Source of the DNA: Gnetum montanum
Lineage: Eukaryota > Streptophyta > Gnetopsida > Gnetales > Gnetaceae
Length of the DNA: 64,000 bases
Direction: 5' to 3'
NCBI GenBank assembly: GCA_015680685.1
Contig: MNCI01003602.1
Location: 366,304-430,303 of the forward strand
Shown here: piece by piece, positions 21,448-33,929 of the stretch
Numbering within the stretch: the stretch's first letter is position 1
Layout of the letters: the number at the start of each line of letters is the position of its first letter
Translations under genes and position numbers: made by a program
Notes under the pieces: model-generated
The model's input: the letters and a program-made list of their open reading frames with translations, nothing else
What the model was told of the DNA's origin: nothing
Database searches by the model: none

Positions 21448-23138
21448 TAAAACATCCTAAAAGAAAATGCGGGGTCATCTTGGCTTCACTAGGCCCCTTG
21501 CAGTCCTCACAAGCATCACGTAGTCCATTAAGAAAGAACGTTCTAAGTCCAGGACTACCATTTTGTTAAATTTTCTACTTTAGGCATGAGCAAGTTTCAT
21601 ACCAACTCACCTACCCACCAAAGTAGTCTGAACAGCTAGCAGCCTACTCAGAAATGGTGTCCAGAATTAATGACAGTAGTCTAGGTGCACGGGAGAAGTA
21701 GTTCAGCAAGTTTTCTAAGTCACAAAGCATGCTACGCTACGATGTGTAGCATAGCAAGCCTCAGAAAACAATGGCGGAACAGGATGTTACGCTATGCACT
21801 ATCACATGGCATAACATAGCAACAACTTCACTACCGGCTCCCCTTGCCCAACTTCAAGTTCTGCAATGACCCCTCTTTTCTTAAGGAAGTGACGGACCAT
21901 TTCTGCTGCTACGCTACGCTGAGCTACATGGCACAACAAGGCATAGAAATCCTACGGAATGGGGGCATAAGGTAGTTCAAAAGGTGAAATCAGCAAAGTA
22001 TGCAAAACTTGCATCTTAGGGGAATGGGTTGCAGATCAGCAAAGCTACCGTGAAAAACGCTAGTCGCTATGCTACACTACTCTACGTAGTGTAGCATCGC
22101 GTAACAAGTACATGACATATAGCGAGATGTGAGAGGCTACGTCATGCCAAGAAAGTCATGTCACAAAATACAGTGCAGCATGAAGGTGGTTGTGCAACAT
22201 CAATGCACTCCACCCAATCGGACCATTAGCACATGTCTCTAGGAGCTGACGGTGCAATTGCGACGTAGTAGGATCATAGTTATTGCATGGCAGACTCACA
22301 TCGCAATGGTCCTATAAGCCCAACAGTCACAGGCAGCTCGAGTAAGGCCAAAAAAGTAACATAATTCTGTAGCACATAGCCCTCAAGCAGCCCATTTTAC
22401 TTACCTTCAACACTATAAATATCCTGGCAAACAATGTATCAAAGGTCTGAAAATCTTCTTCTTGGCTGAGATAAAAGAAAAAGAAGAAACAGATACTTGT
22501 GGTTTTGGCTAAAAAAAAGAAAGGGGAAGGCTAGCAATCTGTCAAAGGAACCTCTCTCAGCTGGCGAAAATCCTGAGGTCTCATCCTACCACCTTGGTAG
22601 GATCTCGCCTGCATTGTATATATGTGAAGTTAGTGCCCAAGTGCACAGCTATTTTTTTTCTGTTTCCTGGTATGCTTTGGTCACTCTCATGACTTTTTGC
22701 ACTCTATCATGTCATGTAACCAACTATGCGACTCCCTGACCGAATAGATTTATAGCTCTGAAGCGGTGCATGTTCCTAACTGTATCTTATATTACTTCTT
22801 ATTTACTATCTAGCTTCCTTATGTTATTTTTTGTTTTGTTTACCTTCAAGCATTTTCTCATATCATTGTTGCACTTACATTTATTTACTATTTCGCATTG
22901 TCATTTCATTTTTAGTCCCTTTCTTTTCCCACTGCAAGCACCATCCCACAACTCGTACAGTTTATAGTGTAAAAGGCTATATTGATGCCAATGTAAGTCC
23001 TTGTCTGATCAACCAAACCATTTAGGGCACCCCATGTTCGTATACATCCAGCACCACCCTCCTGTGGGCACGGGGTTAGAACTGTTATGTTCGCCAACCT
23101 TGGCATTATTCTAGTCGCCAACGTTTTCAGTCGCTACA
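21448..23138 (+). repeat. 5' LTR of TAT-C (1691 bp)
   Basis: It starts TAAAACATCCTAAAAG (TG decayed to TA) and ends CGCTACA. It matches the minus-strand LTR at 34225-35919 over its whole length. TATA box TATAAATA at 22414-22421. R/U5 holds a long pyrimidine-rich stretch (22770-22925). Small open frames inside it (near 22770-23025 and 22912-23121) are shadows. A GC-rich block with GCTACGCTAC palindromes fills 21725-22112. Confidence 0.92.
21725..22112. repeat. GCTACGCTAC / GTAGTGTAGC inverted-repeat modules in the TAT-C U3
   Basis: Four imperfect hairpin modules: around 21730 (GCTACGCTACGATGTGTAGC), 21788-21830, 21905-21940 and 22070-22110 (CTACACTACTCTACGTAGTG). The last corresponds to the perfect 20-bp palindrome at 35272-35291 in the 3' LTR. 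They lie upstream of the TATA box. Confidence 0.75.
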
Positions 23139-23142
23139 GTTT

Positions 23143-23161
23143 TTTGGTGCTAGAAGGAGGG
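23143..23161 (+). promoter_or_regulatory. TAT-C primer-binding-site region
   Basis: TTTGGTGCTAGAAGGAGGG starts a few bases after the LTR end CTACA. It is the same block as at 3280-3299 (minus) after the TAT-A LTR, with one base different. Confidence 0.75.
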
Positions 23162-23199
23162 CCTTTTGGTGCCTTTTCCACGTGTCACAGTAGTTCTGT

Positions 23200-23900
23200 G
23201 AGCCTTCTATGCCTTGATACACATTAGTGTAGATGCGACACCCTCCTATAGTTGTTTGTGCTCTGTGCAGCATAGATCGGTCACCCCGACGGTTCCTCCA
23301 GAGCCCCACAGAATACAAGGCCTCCGATTGCCAATAAACTAGCTCACTCTATGACCATCTTACATGCGTGTTGCACCCTACCTCATGTGGTGTAGATCGG
23401 TCACCTGGACGGTCCCTCCAGGACCCTGCGAAACATAAAACCTGCCTGATTGCTAGTTTACTTGCCTATCCTACAGTTGTCTGGCCTACGTTCTGTACCT
23501 CCTCCCATGTAGCATAGAACGGTAGCCTCGACGATCCCTCCAGGATCCCACGAGAAACAAAATTTACCTCATCGCTAGTTAATTTGCTCATCTTACAGTA
23601 GTCTCATATTCCTTCCACACCCTGACTTGCATTAGCACAGACTCGACACCCTTTGTGGTTGTTTGCACATCGTGTGGTGTAGATCGGTCACCTCGACAGT
23701 TCCTCCGGAACCTATGAGACAATAGGCCCTCAGACGACAGTTTAACTTGCTCCTTCTATAGTAGTCCTGCATGCGTTCTATTCCCTAGCTAGCATAGGTG
23801 AAAGTGTGATACCCTTTAAGGTTGTTTCCATCTAGTGTTGCGCAGAGCGGTTGCCTCAACGATCCCTTCTAGATCCTGCAGGATGAAAAGCTACCTATTT
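23200..23900 (+). repeat. tandem direct repeats in the TAT-C leader
   Basis: Five copies of a core reading AGATCGGTCACCTCGACGGT then TCCCTCCAGGACC start near 23274, 23395, 23516, 23684 and 23849, giving periods of about 121, 121, 168 and 165 bp. Each is followed by a pyrimidine-rich spacer with GCTAGTTTACTTGC-like words. They lie in the untranslated leader between the primer-binding site and the gag ATG, where packaging and dimerisation signals are normally found. Confidence 0.8.
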
Positions 23901-23988
23901 TCATTTTATTTAATCCTTCTGTTCTCCCACATTTTCTAGCATTTCCACATAATATTTCTAGCATTTTCACATAATCAATTGCTTAACG

Positions 23989-26900
23989 ATGACTTCTGCC
24001 ACCACCGTTGTCGATGTCTCTAACATGGAGGTGCCCTTCGCAGGCTGAGGCACTACTGGTGCTGCACAATGGTTGAATCCAATACCAGAAGCATGCCAGT
24101 CTCTCAAGATTCAAAATCGAGGACCTGAGGGCCTGGCCCAACAATATGAGCATTAAAATTTCTTTTGCACAAAGGTGTAGGCTAACCTACCCTTAGATTT
24201 TCACGAACTCAAAGAAAAATGTAGCTTTGAGTTCGCTTACTACAACGGGGAGGTGTTCGTTCCTAACCAGGGCATTTCCTCACCTTCAACACAAGCGAAC
24301 CAAAGATTGCTAGATCAACTGATTCAGTTGACAAAGCTCAGGGAGCAACAAGACATGGTGTCAAACTAGGATGATACCTTTCAAGATGTGCAGGAGGAAC
24401 TCGATTCCCAATCTGAATAGGGAGGCTCGGCCAACCCCATTCTTGTCCCGCCTACCCAGTCCTTCTGGGCCAACCCACTGCCTGCCGCTGCCCCCTTCTC
24501 CATCATGCCTACGCTTTAGCAATCTACAACTGCAACCACAATAGGTAGTCATGTTACGTTCCCAGCACCTCGTCACCCCTATCACCCAGTTGCACCCGTA
24601 GCAACTATGCCACCGCAAGCCATTTATCAGCATGCTACCACAACATGCAACATACCTATCACGGCTACTCTACCGCATGTCCATAGTATACCTACTCTAC
24701 AACTGCACCTAACTCCCATACCAATTCCTACATATGCAACTGTCCAACCCACTATGGTGGGCCCAGGCCCATCCATGTGGTGGCCTCCATTCGCTTCTTC
24801 ATCCATTCCGCAATCGTCGCAGATGTCTCATTACACTCACCCTCAGGTCTCCTCGATCCTCCAAACGGCACAACCTGGCACGGGCCCATGGGGGGTCCCA
24901 CTGGTGACTCAAACAGCCTACTCAGCAGCTTATCCTGCTATGACTGCTCCAATGATACCACCCTCCAAATGGTGGACAATGCAAACAACACCTTTGGTAG
25001 GGGTGGCCTCAATGGCATAGCCGATGGGTCAAATTGCCACCGTTACCATGCCACCTATGGGGGTTGCTTCTGCAGTTCCTCAGCTGTCTACAGCATCCCC
25101 AGGTCTAGACCAAGCATTTCAACTTATTCAAACCCTAATCGAGGAAGTAAAATGCCTCAAAGCTATTGGGTCTGATATGGTACGAGTCATGGATTTTTAC
25201 CAAGACGACCCCATTAACCCCACAATCCCTGCCTTGATACTACCACCTGAGATGTCCCTCCCGCACTTCACAAAGTACAATGAAGAAGGAGAACCCAATA
25301 CACATCTCATCACTTTTTGATCAGAGTCTTTCTTGCTGCAAAAATGGCCGCATATGATCATTTGCGTTTTTGCCATGTCCCTAGCCGGGAAAGCCCTAGA
25401 TTGGTATCGCGCATTGCCACGTTCATCCATTTCAACTTTGGAAGAACTCTTGACCCAGTTTGTGACACACTTCAATTATAACTTAAAGCAAGAAACCACA
25501 CTAGATTAGCTGATGAGCATGAAGCAAGACCTGCTAGAACCAGTTCAAAAATTCATTCAACGATGGAGTGCAACCCTTAACAAAATTCGTGAACCTATCG
25601 CGGAGGCTCATTTGTTAGCCATCTTTAAGGGTGTAGTGAATGACTTCATGAAGTCAAAACTATATTACCTCACTCCACACTCACTTAGTCAAGCCTTCGC
25701 TTAAACGAAAAGTATACAAGACGTAGCCGAGGCAAGTAAAGACCCGGCTTACGTCACTTATAGGAAAAATTTTGCAAAGAAATACAAAGGCAAGGCCCCA
25801 ACGACCATGGTGGCCATTGTGGTAGCTGAGGCTAAGCCCAGACACAACAACAGTAAAAATAAGAATACCAAAAAACTGACCGTGCCAACAGCCAACTTAG
25901 GGCCTAAGCTGGGCCAAGCATCTCAACCCGCCACCCCTGCATCCAAGACATCTACATACACTAAACCTAATTTCGAATGTAAAGATCATTCAAAATATAC
26001 TCCGCTGCCCCTTAAGCCCTCAAAACTCCTAAAGAAACTATTGGTAGGGGGATACCTTCAACACAAGCGAATGTTAGAAGAAGTGAACATGAGACATCGA
26101 CGCTACTGCGAGCTCCTTAGAAACCCCTCTTTAGCCCTGCCCAACGAGCCTCCAATCCCTAAAGGTTTTAGGTTGGACAGGTTTTGCGACTACCATCAAT
26201 TATGTGGTCATACCACGAATTATTGTCTATCGTTGCAAGATGACATCCAAAGACTGATTGACCTAGGGCATCTAGTGCTAGATGAAGGTAGCCCAGTACA
26301 TCCTAAAAACCAATCCATGTACGTCTATACCGATCCACTCAAAGCCAAAAATGTCAGTTATGTAATCAATGCCATTGGTATTGATAATGATCCCACACCA
26401 CCCTTCCAACCATTTGTGATTCGTGTGCCTCAGCGTAGTACACCCATGCCACCAATAGCTAGTCCCAGCCCACAATTTCCCTTCATCCTGAAAGTCCCAC
26501 CACAAACACCTGCCTCTGCACCATCCTTTGGTGGGGCCCTGCAACCCCATTCGCTAACACCTCTAGCCCCATTTGTCATTAAAACACTGATGTCTTTGAC
26601 AGCCTCCATTCCATGCAGCAACAAACAGCTTCCTTGCCCTATGATGCAAGAAACCTACGTGATGGGTGAGGTATCGAAAAGGAATAGCATCAAAAGCATC
26701 TCTAAAACTACTTTTTTTCCCTCTAAATTCGCACCTTCGTCACCTTCAACAAAGATCAACGAAAGCACACAACTTATTACATCCTATCATCAAAAATTTG
26801 AACCTAGGTCTGGGCCCATCTCCCCTCAGGAGATTCGTCTTCTAGGATGAATCGAGGAGGAGAGTGGCAAGCAGACGAGTGGGCAAGACTTCTTGAACAC

Positions 26901-27194
26901 CCTAACCTAGGTTGGGCAAACCTTAAGGCAAAAAATACCATGTTAAGCCTATACGACATAGTTATGGCATTCGCCTCTCATCGCGAGGCTCTAGTCCACA
27001 TGTTAACGGCAATCCCAGTCGATGAAAACATGCCAGCGGACGAGAAAATGATCCACTCAATCATACTCCCCTCCGCACCCATGGAGTTTGCACCTCCACT
27101 AATTTTCAGCAACAAAGCCCTTAAGGAAGATCCTGAAAAGGGTCAGGAGACTACTGCACCTCTCTTCATCACAATTTGGGTCATTCAATACTGA
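23989..27194 (+). pseudogene. gag: TAT-C gag
   Basis: It begins at ATG 23989. Blocks in order: FFCTKV near 24160; a long Pro/Thr/Gln-rich linker (24430-25080); EEVKCLK and DFYQDDPINP (25140-25215); a capsid block with DWYRALP near 25400; EPVQKFIQRW and LLAIFKG (25540-25640); a basic region (25807-25900); KPSKLLKKLL and QHKRML (26010-26075); the knuckle RFCDYHQLCGHTTNYC (26175-26225, C-x2-H-H-C); and a C-terminal block LYDIVMAFASHREALVHMLT (26950-27010). The 347-residue frame 25807-26850 is the longest uninterrupted piece in the window. Stops at about 24043, 24154, 25318 and 25702 kill the gene. Same layout as TAT-A and TAT-B. Confidence 0.9.
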
Positions 27195-27755
27195 ATCTGA
27201 AGGGTGCATGTTGATGATGGGGTGGCCAAAAATGTCTTCTCTTTGCCTATCATAGAGAAACCGGCGTTGGTCAACTAGATCAAACCAACAATGACGGCAT
27301 GCCTGCGGTCCTTCAACGGGGCACGTGTCCTGGTAAAAGGCACAATTCACGTAAACTTCATAGTGGGAAACAAGCTCCCCATGGACACAATATTCGTTGT
27401 AGTCAAAGAAATGCTTGGGTTTAACCTAATCCTGGGAAGATCGTGGTTAGCAAAACTCGGGGTAATTTCCTTGTCTATACACCAAGAAATCCACTTAGCA
27501 TACGAGGGAAGAGAGGTGATAATCCATGGTGACATGGTGGTAATGCAAGCAATTAGTAACCTAAACGCAGAGCAAGGTTCAGAGGTTACAACCTCTAAAG
27601 ATGAAGTGCCTATTCATGCCTGCACTAGCCATACAGCAGAGGGATCAGCCCAACGAAGCAATCCTCAAGTAGAAAATGTCTGGGTGGAGTTGCCCTTTCA
27701 AGTGGAGGATAGTGGCACAAGCAAGGGTCCCCTTAGTGTTGACCTTCACCCCTAG
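27195..27755 (+). pseudogene. TAT-C protease region
   Basis: Retropepsin-like domain in a 154-residue open frame from 27291. RSFNGARVLVKGTI, then FIVGNKLPMDTIFVV, then LGFNLILGRSWLAKLG (the hydrophobic-hydrophobic-Gly C-terminal motif), then IHLAYEGREVIIHGD. The N-terminal active-site Asp segment is not clear. The frame ends with VDLHP and a stop at about 27753, where similarity to other TAT copies also ends. RT does not follow; it lies at 40647-39372 on the other strand. Confidence 0.75.
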
Positions 27756-28657
27756 TGTTGACCTTCCATCCCCTCCTCAATATTGACACTCTTTCCCCTT
27801 AGAGAGGGGAAGGGGATTATCCAACTAGGAGAGAGAGGGTCAAACAATGTGGAAGGGGTAGACAACTAGGAGAGAGAGGGTCAAATCACGTGGAAGAGGT
27901 AGACAACTATGATGCATGGTGGGTGAACCTCACCTACCCCCTAAACATAGTAGCTAATTTTCAGCAATTTGGTAGCTAATTAATTAGCAATTTAGCAGCT
28001 AATTTTTAGCCAATCATGTCAGCCATTAGTAGCCAATTTGTAGCCAATTATTCAACCATTTTTAGCCAATTTGCAACATAGATCATGGCCATAACCCTAT
28101 AAAAACCACATCTTGGCACCATGTCAAGGTTCCACACTTTTGCAATTTAACACCCTTGGCATTTTGGCATCCAGAAGCTCTTGCTTCTTTGGAAAAAATA
28201 CAACTCCTTGGTACCTAGTAGCATGGACCCCCTACAACTTGTTACCCCTTGTTACTTTCCCTCCCTTTGGATTTGTAAGTTTTGGGTGTTAAAGTTACAA
28301 CCCCCCTAGGATCACCAAATCCTAACATGGCACACTTTGGCCATTCCAATCCTTTGCATTTCTATATCCCCAACATCAAATAATGTTACAGATCTAAGCA
28401 GGAGACAAAGGAGGTTTGATAGCATCATGAGTGGAAAAGATACCAGATCATGGAGTTGAATGTAGCTTTAATGGACTTTGAACCCTTGCCCAAGTGAACT
28501 CCCTTTCACCTCCCTCTTGGGCATCAATTTTATACACATCTTTGAACTCATTCTTTGTTCATTTAATGAAATTTATTATGTTAGATAGTGTATAATTTCA
28601 TATGTAATTTTTATATTTCAATGCATCATGTCATAGATTTGTATATTTCTATACTTT
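27756..28657 (+). other. LTR-like segment at the left edge of the inverted block
   Basis: No coding sequence. 27862-27950 (CAACTAGGAGA...CTCACCTACCCCC) resembles 45960-45880 of the TAT-D 3' LTR read on the minus strand, and a TATA box (CCCTATAAAAACC) lies at 28095-28107, so this is probably part of a TAT-D-type LTR in plus orientation. It also carries a 50-bp direct repeat (GACAACTAGGAGAGAGAGGG near 27855 and the copy just before it). The proximal inversion breakpoint must lie in or beside it. Confidence 0.45.
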
Positions 28658-30775
28658 TGTTACACCCCTATTTTTCAGCCCCTAAGTCCTTGGTTGATCT
28701 ACTAGATCATCTAGGGAACCCTAAATTCCATTTTTCTTATGTAGGCCCTAGGGGATTTAGGGTTAAGGTTGCCTATGGTTGAGAGTCCTTGGCTTTCTCT
28801 AGTGACTAAGATTTTCCATTGCAATAATAAAGTAGTAGAACCTTGAGATTCATAAAGAGACTCCGGGTAAGCATTAAGACCTTTAAGTATTAATTTTATT
28901 TTATCCTATTTGAGAGATAAAATAGAATAAAAATAACTCACTTGGTATTTATTATTTTTCTGCAAACCCTGGAAAGAAAATCTAAAGACTAGCAAGAGAA
29001 GAACCAACACCAATAAAAATTGATGAGGATAAAAAAGAAGAGGCTATTGAAGAAGAATTATACTACTAAGTGCAACTTTGTAAAAAAAATTTTTGTGTTA
29101 CTTATGTTTGATGCAAGACATTGTATAAAGCATCAAATGTGTTTGATGTTAGCTTTAGTGTCATGTCAAAAGTTATGATGTGCCTCAAAATTTTGTAAGT
29201 TTTTAAAAAGAAATATGGAATCAACATTCTTGTTAACTTTGAATTAGCCATTTTTTGATGTAGTAACAAATAGAATTAATGTGACATGTCTAAGCTAGTA
29301 ATATTTTTTAATTTAATGTTGCCCATTAATAGTAAATGATTAAAGAAAAAATTTAAAGAAAATTCACCAACTACTATTGCTTGATGATAGAGAATAGCAA
29401 AAGAAAACTAAAAGAAAAATCCTAACATATACTAGTATACATCCAACACCTAATGAGAAACAAAGGATGACAAACAAAAAAGGAAAAAGCTATTGAAGCT
29501 TATGGATCTAAGGTTATTATGTTAATAGTAAACTTCCAAGTATTTGCGTAAGAAGGATAAGGAGAATCCTTCTTCTTAGGTAAAGATATGTCTAGTTCAC
29601 AAAAGCCTAAGTTGATGAATTTAACATTAGAAGAAGACTCATTGCCTAATTCTATAAAATCAGAGGTAACCTTAGGGTTCTAAGAAGGTAGGGAACTATA
29701 CACTTGCCTACAAGTTCAAGTTGGATTTTAGCTAGTTTACCACTAAGTTGATAGGAATGTGCTTCTCGATCATACCAACAAAAAAAATATATGGTATTAC
29801 ATATATATATCTAACTATTTGCATTTGGAGTTTTGGTTAGCAATGCTTATGCAGGTTGTCTTTCTTAATAACTATCATTCGTTCACTTTTTGTTTTTATT
29901 TGAGTTTTATGGATGGTGGGAAATCTTTTAGTTATTATGTTATTTTGATGACTTTTGAAATTGGATCATTGTATCATTTTTGACATGTTTGTATGTTTTG
30001 GTCCCAATTGTAGCTATGCTTGTGCATGCCAATATAACTACTTAATATCTATTTTTAAAACTTGTAAGTGAGTATTTGTAGTTTGTTTTCCATAATCAAT
30101 CTTAGAGCTAATTTTTCTTGTGTTTATGTACATTTGAGATGATTTAGTTAGTTGTAAGGAAGAAGTGTTAAAAGGAGAAATTGATGGTTAGAACAATTCT
30201 TTATATAGATTTTTAGTTTTAGTTTTTAAATTGTGAGTTTGTGCATTTTTCTTCTAAGTTGTGATGTCTAAATTCTATTTGGTATTATGTATTTATTGGC
30301 TTTGAGAATTTGTATTTGCTTATTGTGAAATCCTAAGTCTAGCATGGATATTTATTTCTATAGCATTGGATATGTTTATTTTGTTTTTATGTAACTATTT
30401 TTTTATTATGTTAGACCTTAACACCTTTTAATATTTTTATCAATCTTAATATTTTTATAATTATGCTATTATTTTTTAGATATCTTTGTAGTGTTATTTT
30501 AGGCTTAATAATTAAGACATCAAACTATTTTAATTAGTGGATAGATTAGGTTTTGTATGCATGGGGCTATTACCACTATATTTTATAACTTTTTTATTAC
30601 TCCTACATTTTTTTTACTTCCATGCACCTATTTTAATGGATGCGTATTATTTTTTCCTTCATAATTTCTTTACCATCCTATAATTTTTTAAAAGTTGCAT
30701 TTCATTTCTACTTTTATATTTTAATTTTCTTTAATATCTTTCTATCCTAAGCTTGTTTAGTAGGGTTTTAGATGT
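28658..30775 (+). other. AT-rich region, possibly the 5' LTR of the chromovirus-like element
   Basis: TGTTACACCCC at 28658 is a usual plant LTR start, and an initiator-Met-type primer-binding site follows at 30776, so the 2.1 kb between could be the LTR of the element whose gag starts near 31000. A frame near 29010-29070 with EEAIEEELYY looks coding-like but is short and unassigned. The rest is AT-rich with no recognised gene. Confidence 0.35.
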
Positions 30776-30788
30776 TGATATCAAAGTT
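30776..30788 (+). promoter_or_regulatory. possible primer-binding site (tRNA-iMet type, decayed)
   Basis: TTGATATCAAAGT here is TTGGTATCAGAGC with two G-to-A changes and one C-to-T change. It lies about 450 bp before the chromovirus-like gag block at 31227, a normal distance. Confidence 0.45.
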
Positions 30789-30999
30789 AAGGGTTTGATA
30801 GGTATTCTTGGATTTGGGGTGTAGGGATCTCACCTTGAAGAGCAAGAGAGACCTTGAGTATGGTAAATCTGATCAACGTAGTGGGAAAATCTCTTAAAAT
30901 AACATGGTACATAAGATGTTTAGTTATTTAAGAAGTTAGAATTAGTTGAATATGGTGAATAGTGGATAAAACCCTAATAGCTCAACCATTGATGATATA

Positions 31000-31279
31000 A
31001 GTCCCATTGAGCAAAGATTTTTGAAATAGTTTAGGAGACTGAAACCTCTAATATTTGATGATTTTGAAAATACTATATTAGATTTGAAGTTCTTACAAAA
31101 AGTAGATGAAGATTTTTAACTTATGGATAATACTTTAATGAAATAAACATATTTTTCTATCCATTAGCTTATAGGTGTAGCCAGACATTAGTGCTAATAA
31201 CTAGGATTGCTAGTGGATTAGAGAACATGAATATAGAGTGGGTTAACTTTGTTATAGCCTTCATAGGTAGATATGTATC
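31000..31279 (+). pseudogene. gag: chromovirus-like gag, proximal part
   Basis: Decayed gag N-terminus: RLKPLIFD near 31045, LDLKFLQKVDEDF (31085-31120), and IEWVNFVIAFIGRYVS (31230-31279), the usual W..F..AF..RY block before EFxxMK. The frame is cut at 31279 in the middle of a codon by the ATH-C 3' LTR. The rest (NEFSRMK...) is at 17735 downward on the minus strand. Joined across the GATAC duplication the codon phase agrees, which shows the element into which ATH-C inserted. Confidence 0.75.
31275..31279. repeat. target-site duplication GATAC, right copy of ATH-C (inverted)
   Basis: Plus strand GTATC, directly beside the ATH-C 3' LTR end (minus strand CTCATCA at 31280). It pairs with GATAC at 17736-17740. 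Confidence 0.8.
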
Positions 31280-32077
31280 TGATGAGTGGAGAGGTACCCC
31301 TACACTCAACCATATGAATACAAGTGTCTCACGTGCGATTCGGTCGAACTCCAAGGACTAAGTGCTTATGCGCATTAATGGAACACTTAAGGTTAATCAA
31401 TCATTGTCCTCCCAAACTTACTTGTATTGTCACAATTGTATGGTTACGTAAGTTTAAGGTATGTGATTTATATATCTTTTATCTTTTTAACGCCTATGCT
31501 AATAGGAAGAGAGTGAAGAGACTAAGTGACTAACTTATATTAACTATTCACTAACTAAGTTCTAATTGTCCTAGCACTAGTATCTGTTTCCACTTGCCAC
31601 ACACACCTTGAATCGGTGCAACACTGCTGGGATTACCAAATGCTATTCATTACTAGGTTATCAAGCATTACACACGTGCTCGAAGAAGTCATACTAAATG
31701 CACTTAACTAGGAGAGTCAAGGGTTTAGAGAGATTTAATTAACTAAGAAAACATTTAAACATTTAACAATAATTAAATCCTATTTAGCCTAGTCCACATG
31801 CTGCAAGTTTTATCAGAAATTTCATCTTTATTGCCGTACACAAATGTGTGCTCTGGTACAATTTGCTCGAATAAAGATCTGTTCACTTTGAGACTTCTAC
31901 TGCAGGCACATGGAAATTATTCTAACTCTAGAATGGTAAAACTACTATAGTTTGGCTAAGGGTCTAGATCTAGATCAAGAAAAAATGGAAAGCTACCTCT
32001 TATTTATAGAACTAGCAACGGGCTGCGATATCACATACGCGATATCACAGGGGCCGATGCAATATCGCAGCTCATCA
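31280..32077 (-). repeat. 3' LTR of ATH-C (798 bp)
   Basis: On the minus strand it runs TGATGAG (32077) to CTCATCA (31280), the same termini as ATH-A. TATA box (CTATAAATAAG) near 32000. Upstream of the start, CATGGGGGTA (32078-32087) may be the decayed polypurine tract. Two GATATC sites and one variant remain in U3. Confidence 0.9.
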
Positions 32078-33929
32078 TACCCCCATGAATGAATAAAAAC
32101 TCATCCTTGAGTTCCTTACAAAATATTGGGAAGGTATGGGATTATTGACTTGAATGATACTAATGGTGAACAAGGTGACATGTGAATGGATCATCATGAC
32201 AATACATGAAAAATTAGTGTTCATGACAACAAGAGTGAACACTATACACATTTGACATCTAGCCTTATTCAGCAGTTGAGAGAGAAGAGAGAATAGAGAG
32301 AGAAAAGAAGAAGTCTATTGCTGCCAATGCCAAGATTGCACCTTTCATTGTCCATCCATAAGCACATCATCAATCTCGTTCCTTGCATAACTTCTTTAGC
32401 ACCAGTCCATTCCAAGTGTTTTCTCTAGATCCAATCCATTGTTGTATGATTTTCATCTGCACATACCACACAGTCTAATATTAGCAAGGGTAAATGAATC
32501 ACAATGTAGTTAAAACCTTGCCTCAGTGTAAGGTCCATTGGCTGAGTTGTCATATGGCTAATGCAGATCTGGAGATATAATACCGGTGGCTACCTAAGGT
32601 GTAGAGGTTAGTAGAAAATAAAAAAAATTGGACCAAGACCCCCATGACTAAGAGCGAACCTCCAGTAGCAAGAGAATGGAAAAAGATAAGGAATAAGAAA
32701 GATGGAGAAAAAGAAACAATGGCAATGGCGATAAAATGGATGTCAAAGATGGAGATGAACAAAATAAATGGTGATTGTGGAAATGTTTAAGGGAAAGAAA
32801 CTAATGGATGCACCAAATAGGAATGCCAGTGGGTCCTCCCCAAAGTAGGCTCATGTCCTTAATGCCATGAAAATCCCACATTCAAAGAGTCTGTAGGCCC
32901 TAGAAATGTCATTTGGAAGCAAGAGTTAAATTCTTAACCACAAGAGTTTACCAAAAAGAAAAAAATGCATCAACCAAAACATGGACTATTGATATAACCA
33001 GCAATGAGGTGAAGAATGGAAAAAGAAGGATGGAAAGAAGAGAATGGGATGGAGTCTCAAGAACAAGGTGGTGTATGGCCCCTTGTGTGTTAATGGTTAG
33101 TGTGACTTTGTAGATCTCATTCCAAAATTGGCCTCAAACCAACCACATTTAGTGACTTTGCATTAATACAATTGGCCAATCCATCCACTTGAAGTAACAA
33201 GAATGCTTCCAACCAAAAGTCACCACCATTACAACAAAACGAAAGAGGAGAAAGTAGGAAGAGAGAAAGGGACTTAGTTAGAGGGAACATTTTTATTTTG
33301 ATTTAGTTCCATAACTAGTGCTTGTAGCCCAGATGATTATTTTTTCTAAGGGGTGTGCTTTGAATTCCCACTGTGTTTTTTTTTTGTTTTGCATGAGAAC
33401 CACACCATGCAAAGACTTTATTATTTTTATTAGCTTAGCTTCCCAATAATGGAGCAACATCAGAATGGTAAGGAAAACCCAAGAAGGAAACATCCAAGCA
33501 CTCAAGAGAATGGCCAGCACAAATGCATCAAATCCCCTTGAAGTCACACCCTTTTCAATCCTTGAGTCCTTCCTTATTTTGATAAATGCCTAGTCACTGA
33601 TTCGTTGATAGTTCTTATTATTTAAGGAAAGGGGACTGTATAGTTCCAAGCCAAGAGAGACCATAGAAATTCATGGATGCATGGATGACGTGGACTCATT
33701 GCCTGTTATATCAAAAGAACCATACCCTAGTATCAACATCATAACTCAAAGGTAAAAACCAAACATTAGCAATCAATGGAATATAGTTCATACCACCATT
33801 AGGAGCTTATCAGGTGACAACCTTAACAAATAAACAAAAAAACACACAAAGAAATAAAAGAGTATAAATGATGTTGCAAAACAAAAACAAAAAAAGTTAA
33901 AGAAATTTGTAAAATAAAAATTTGTAAAA
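32078..33929 (-). other. distal internal region of ATH-C, no domain recognised
   Basis: It lies between the ATH-C 3' LTR and the protease remnant, so it should hold polymerase in an intact copy, but at about 1.85 kb it is too short and I recognise no RT, RNase H or integrase motif. The region is purine-rich on the plus strand with scattered short frames. Most likely polymerase was lost by deletion and only the 3' non-coding end remains. Confidence 0.45.

Noticed and set aside
22770-23121. Small hydrophobic open frames in the TAT-C LTR (also 34395-34592)
   Set aside because: They come from the pyrimidine-rich R/U5 stretch, appear in both LTRs on the same sense, and carry no domain or codon signal.
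28745-28775. TTTAGGG words suggesting telomere-type repeats
   Set aside because: Only one copy is present; no tandem array.
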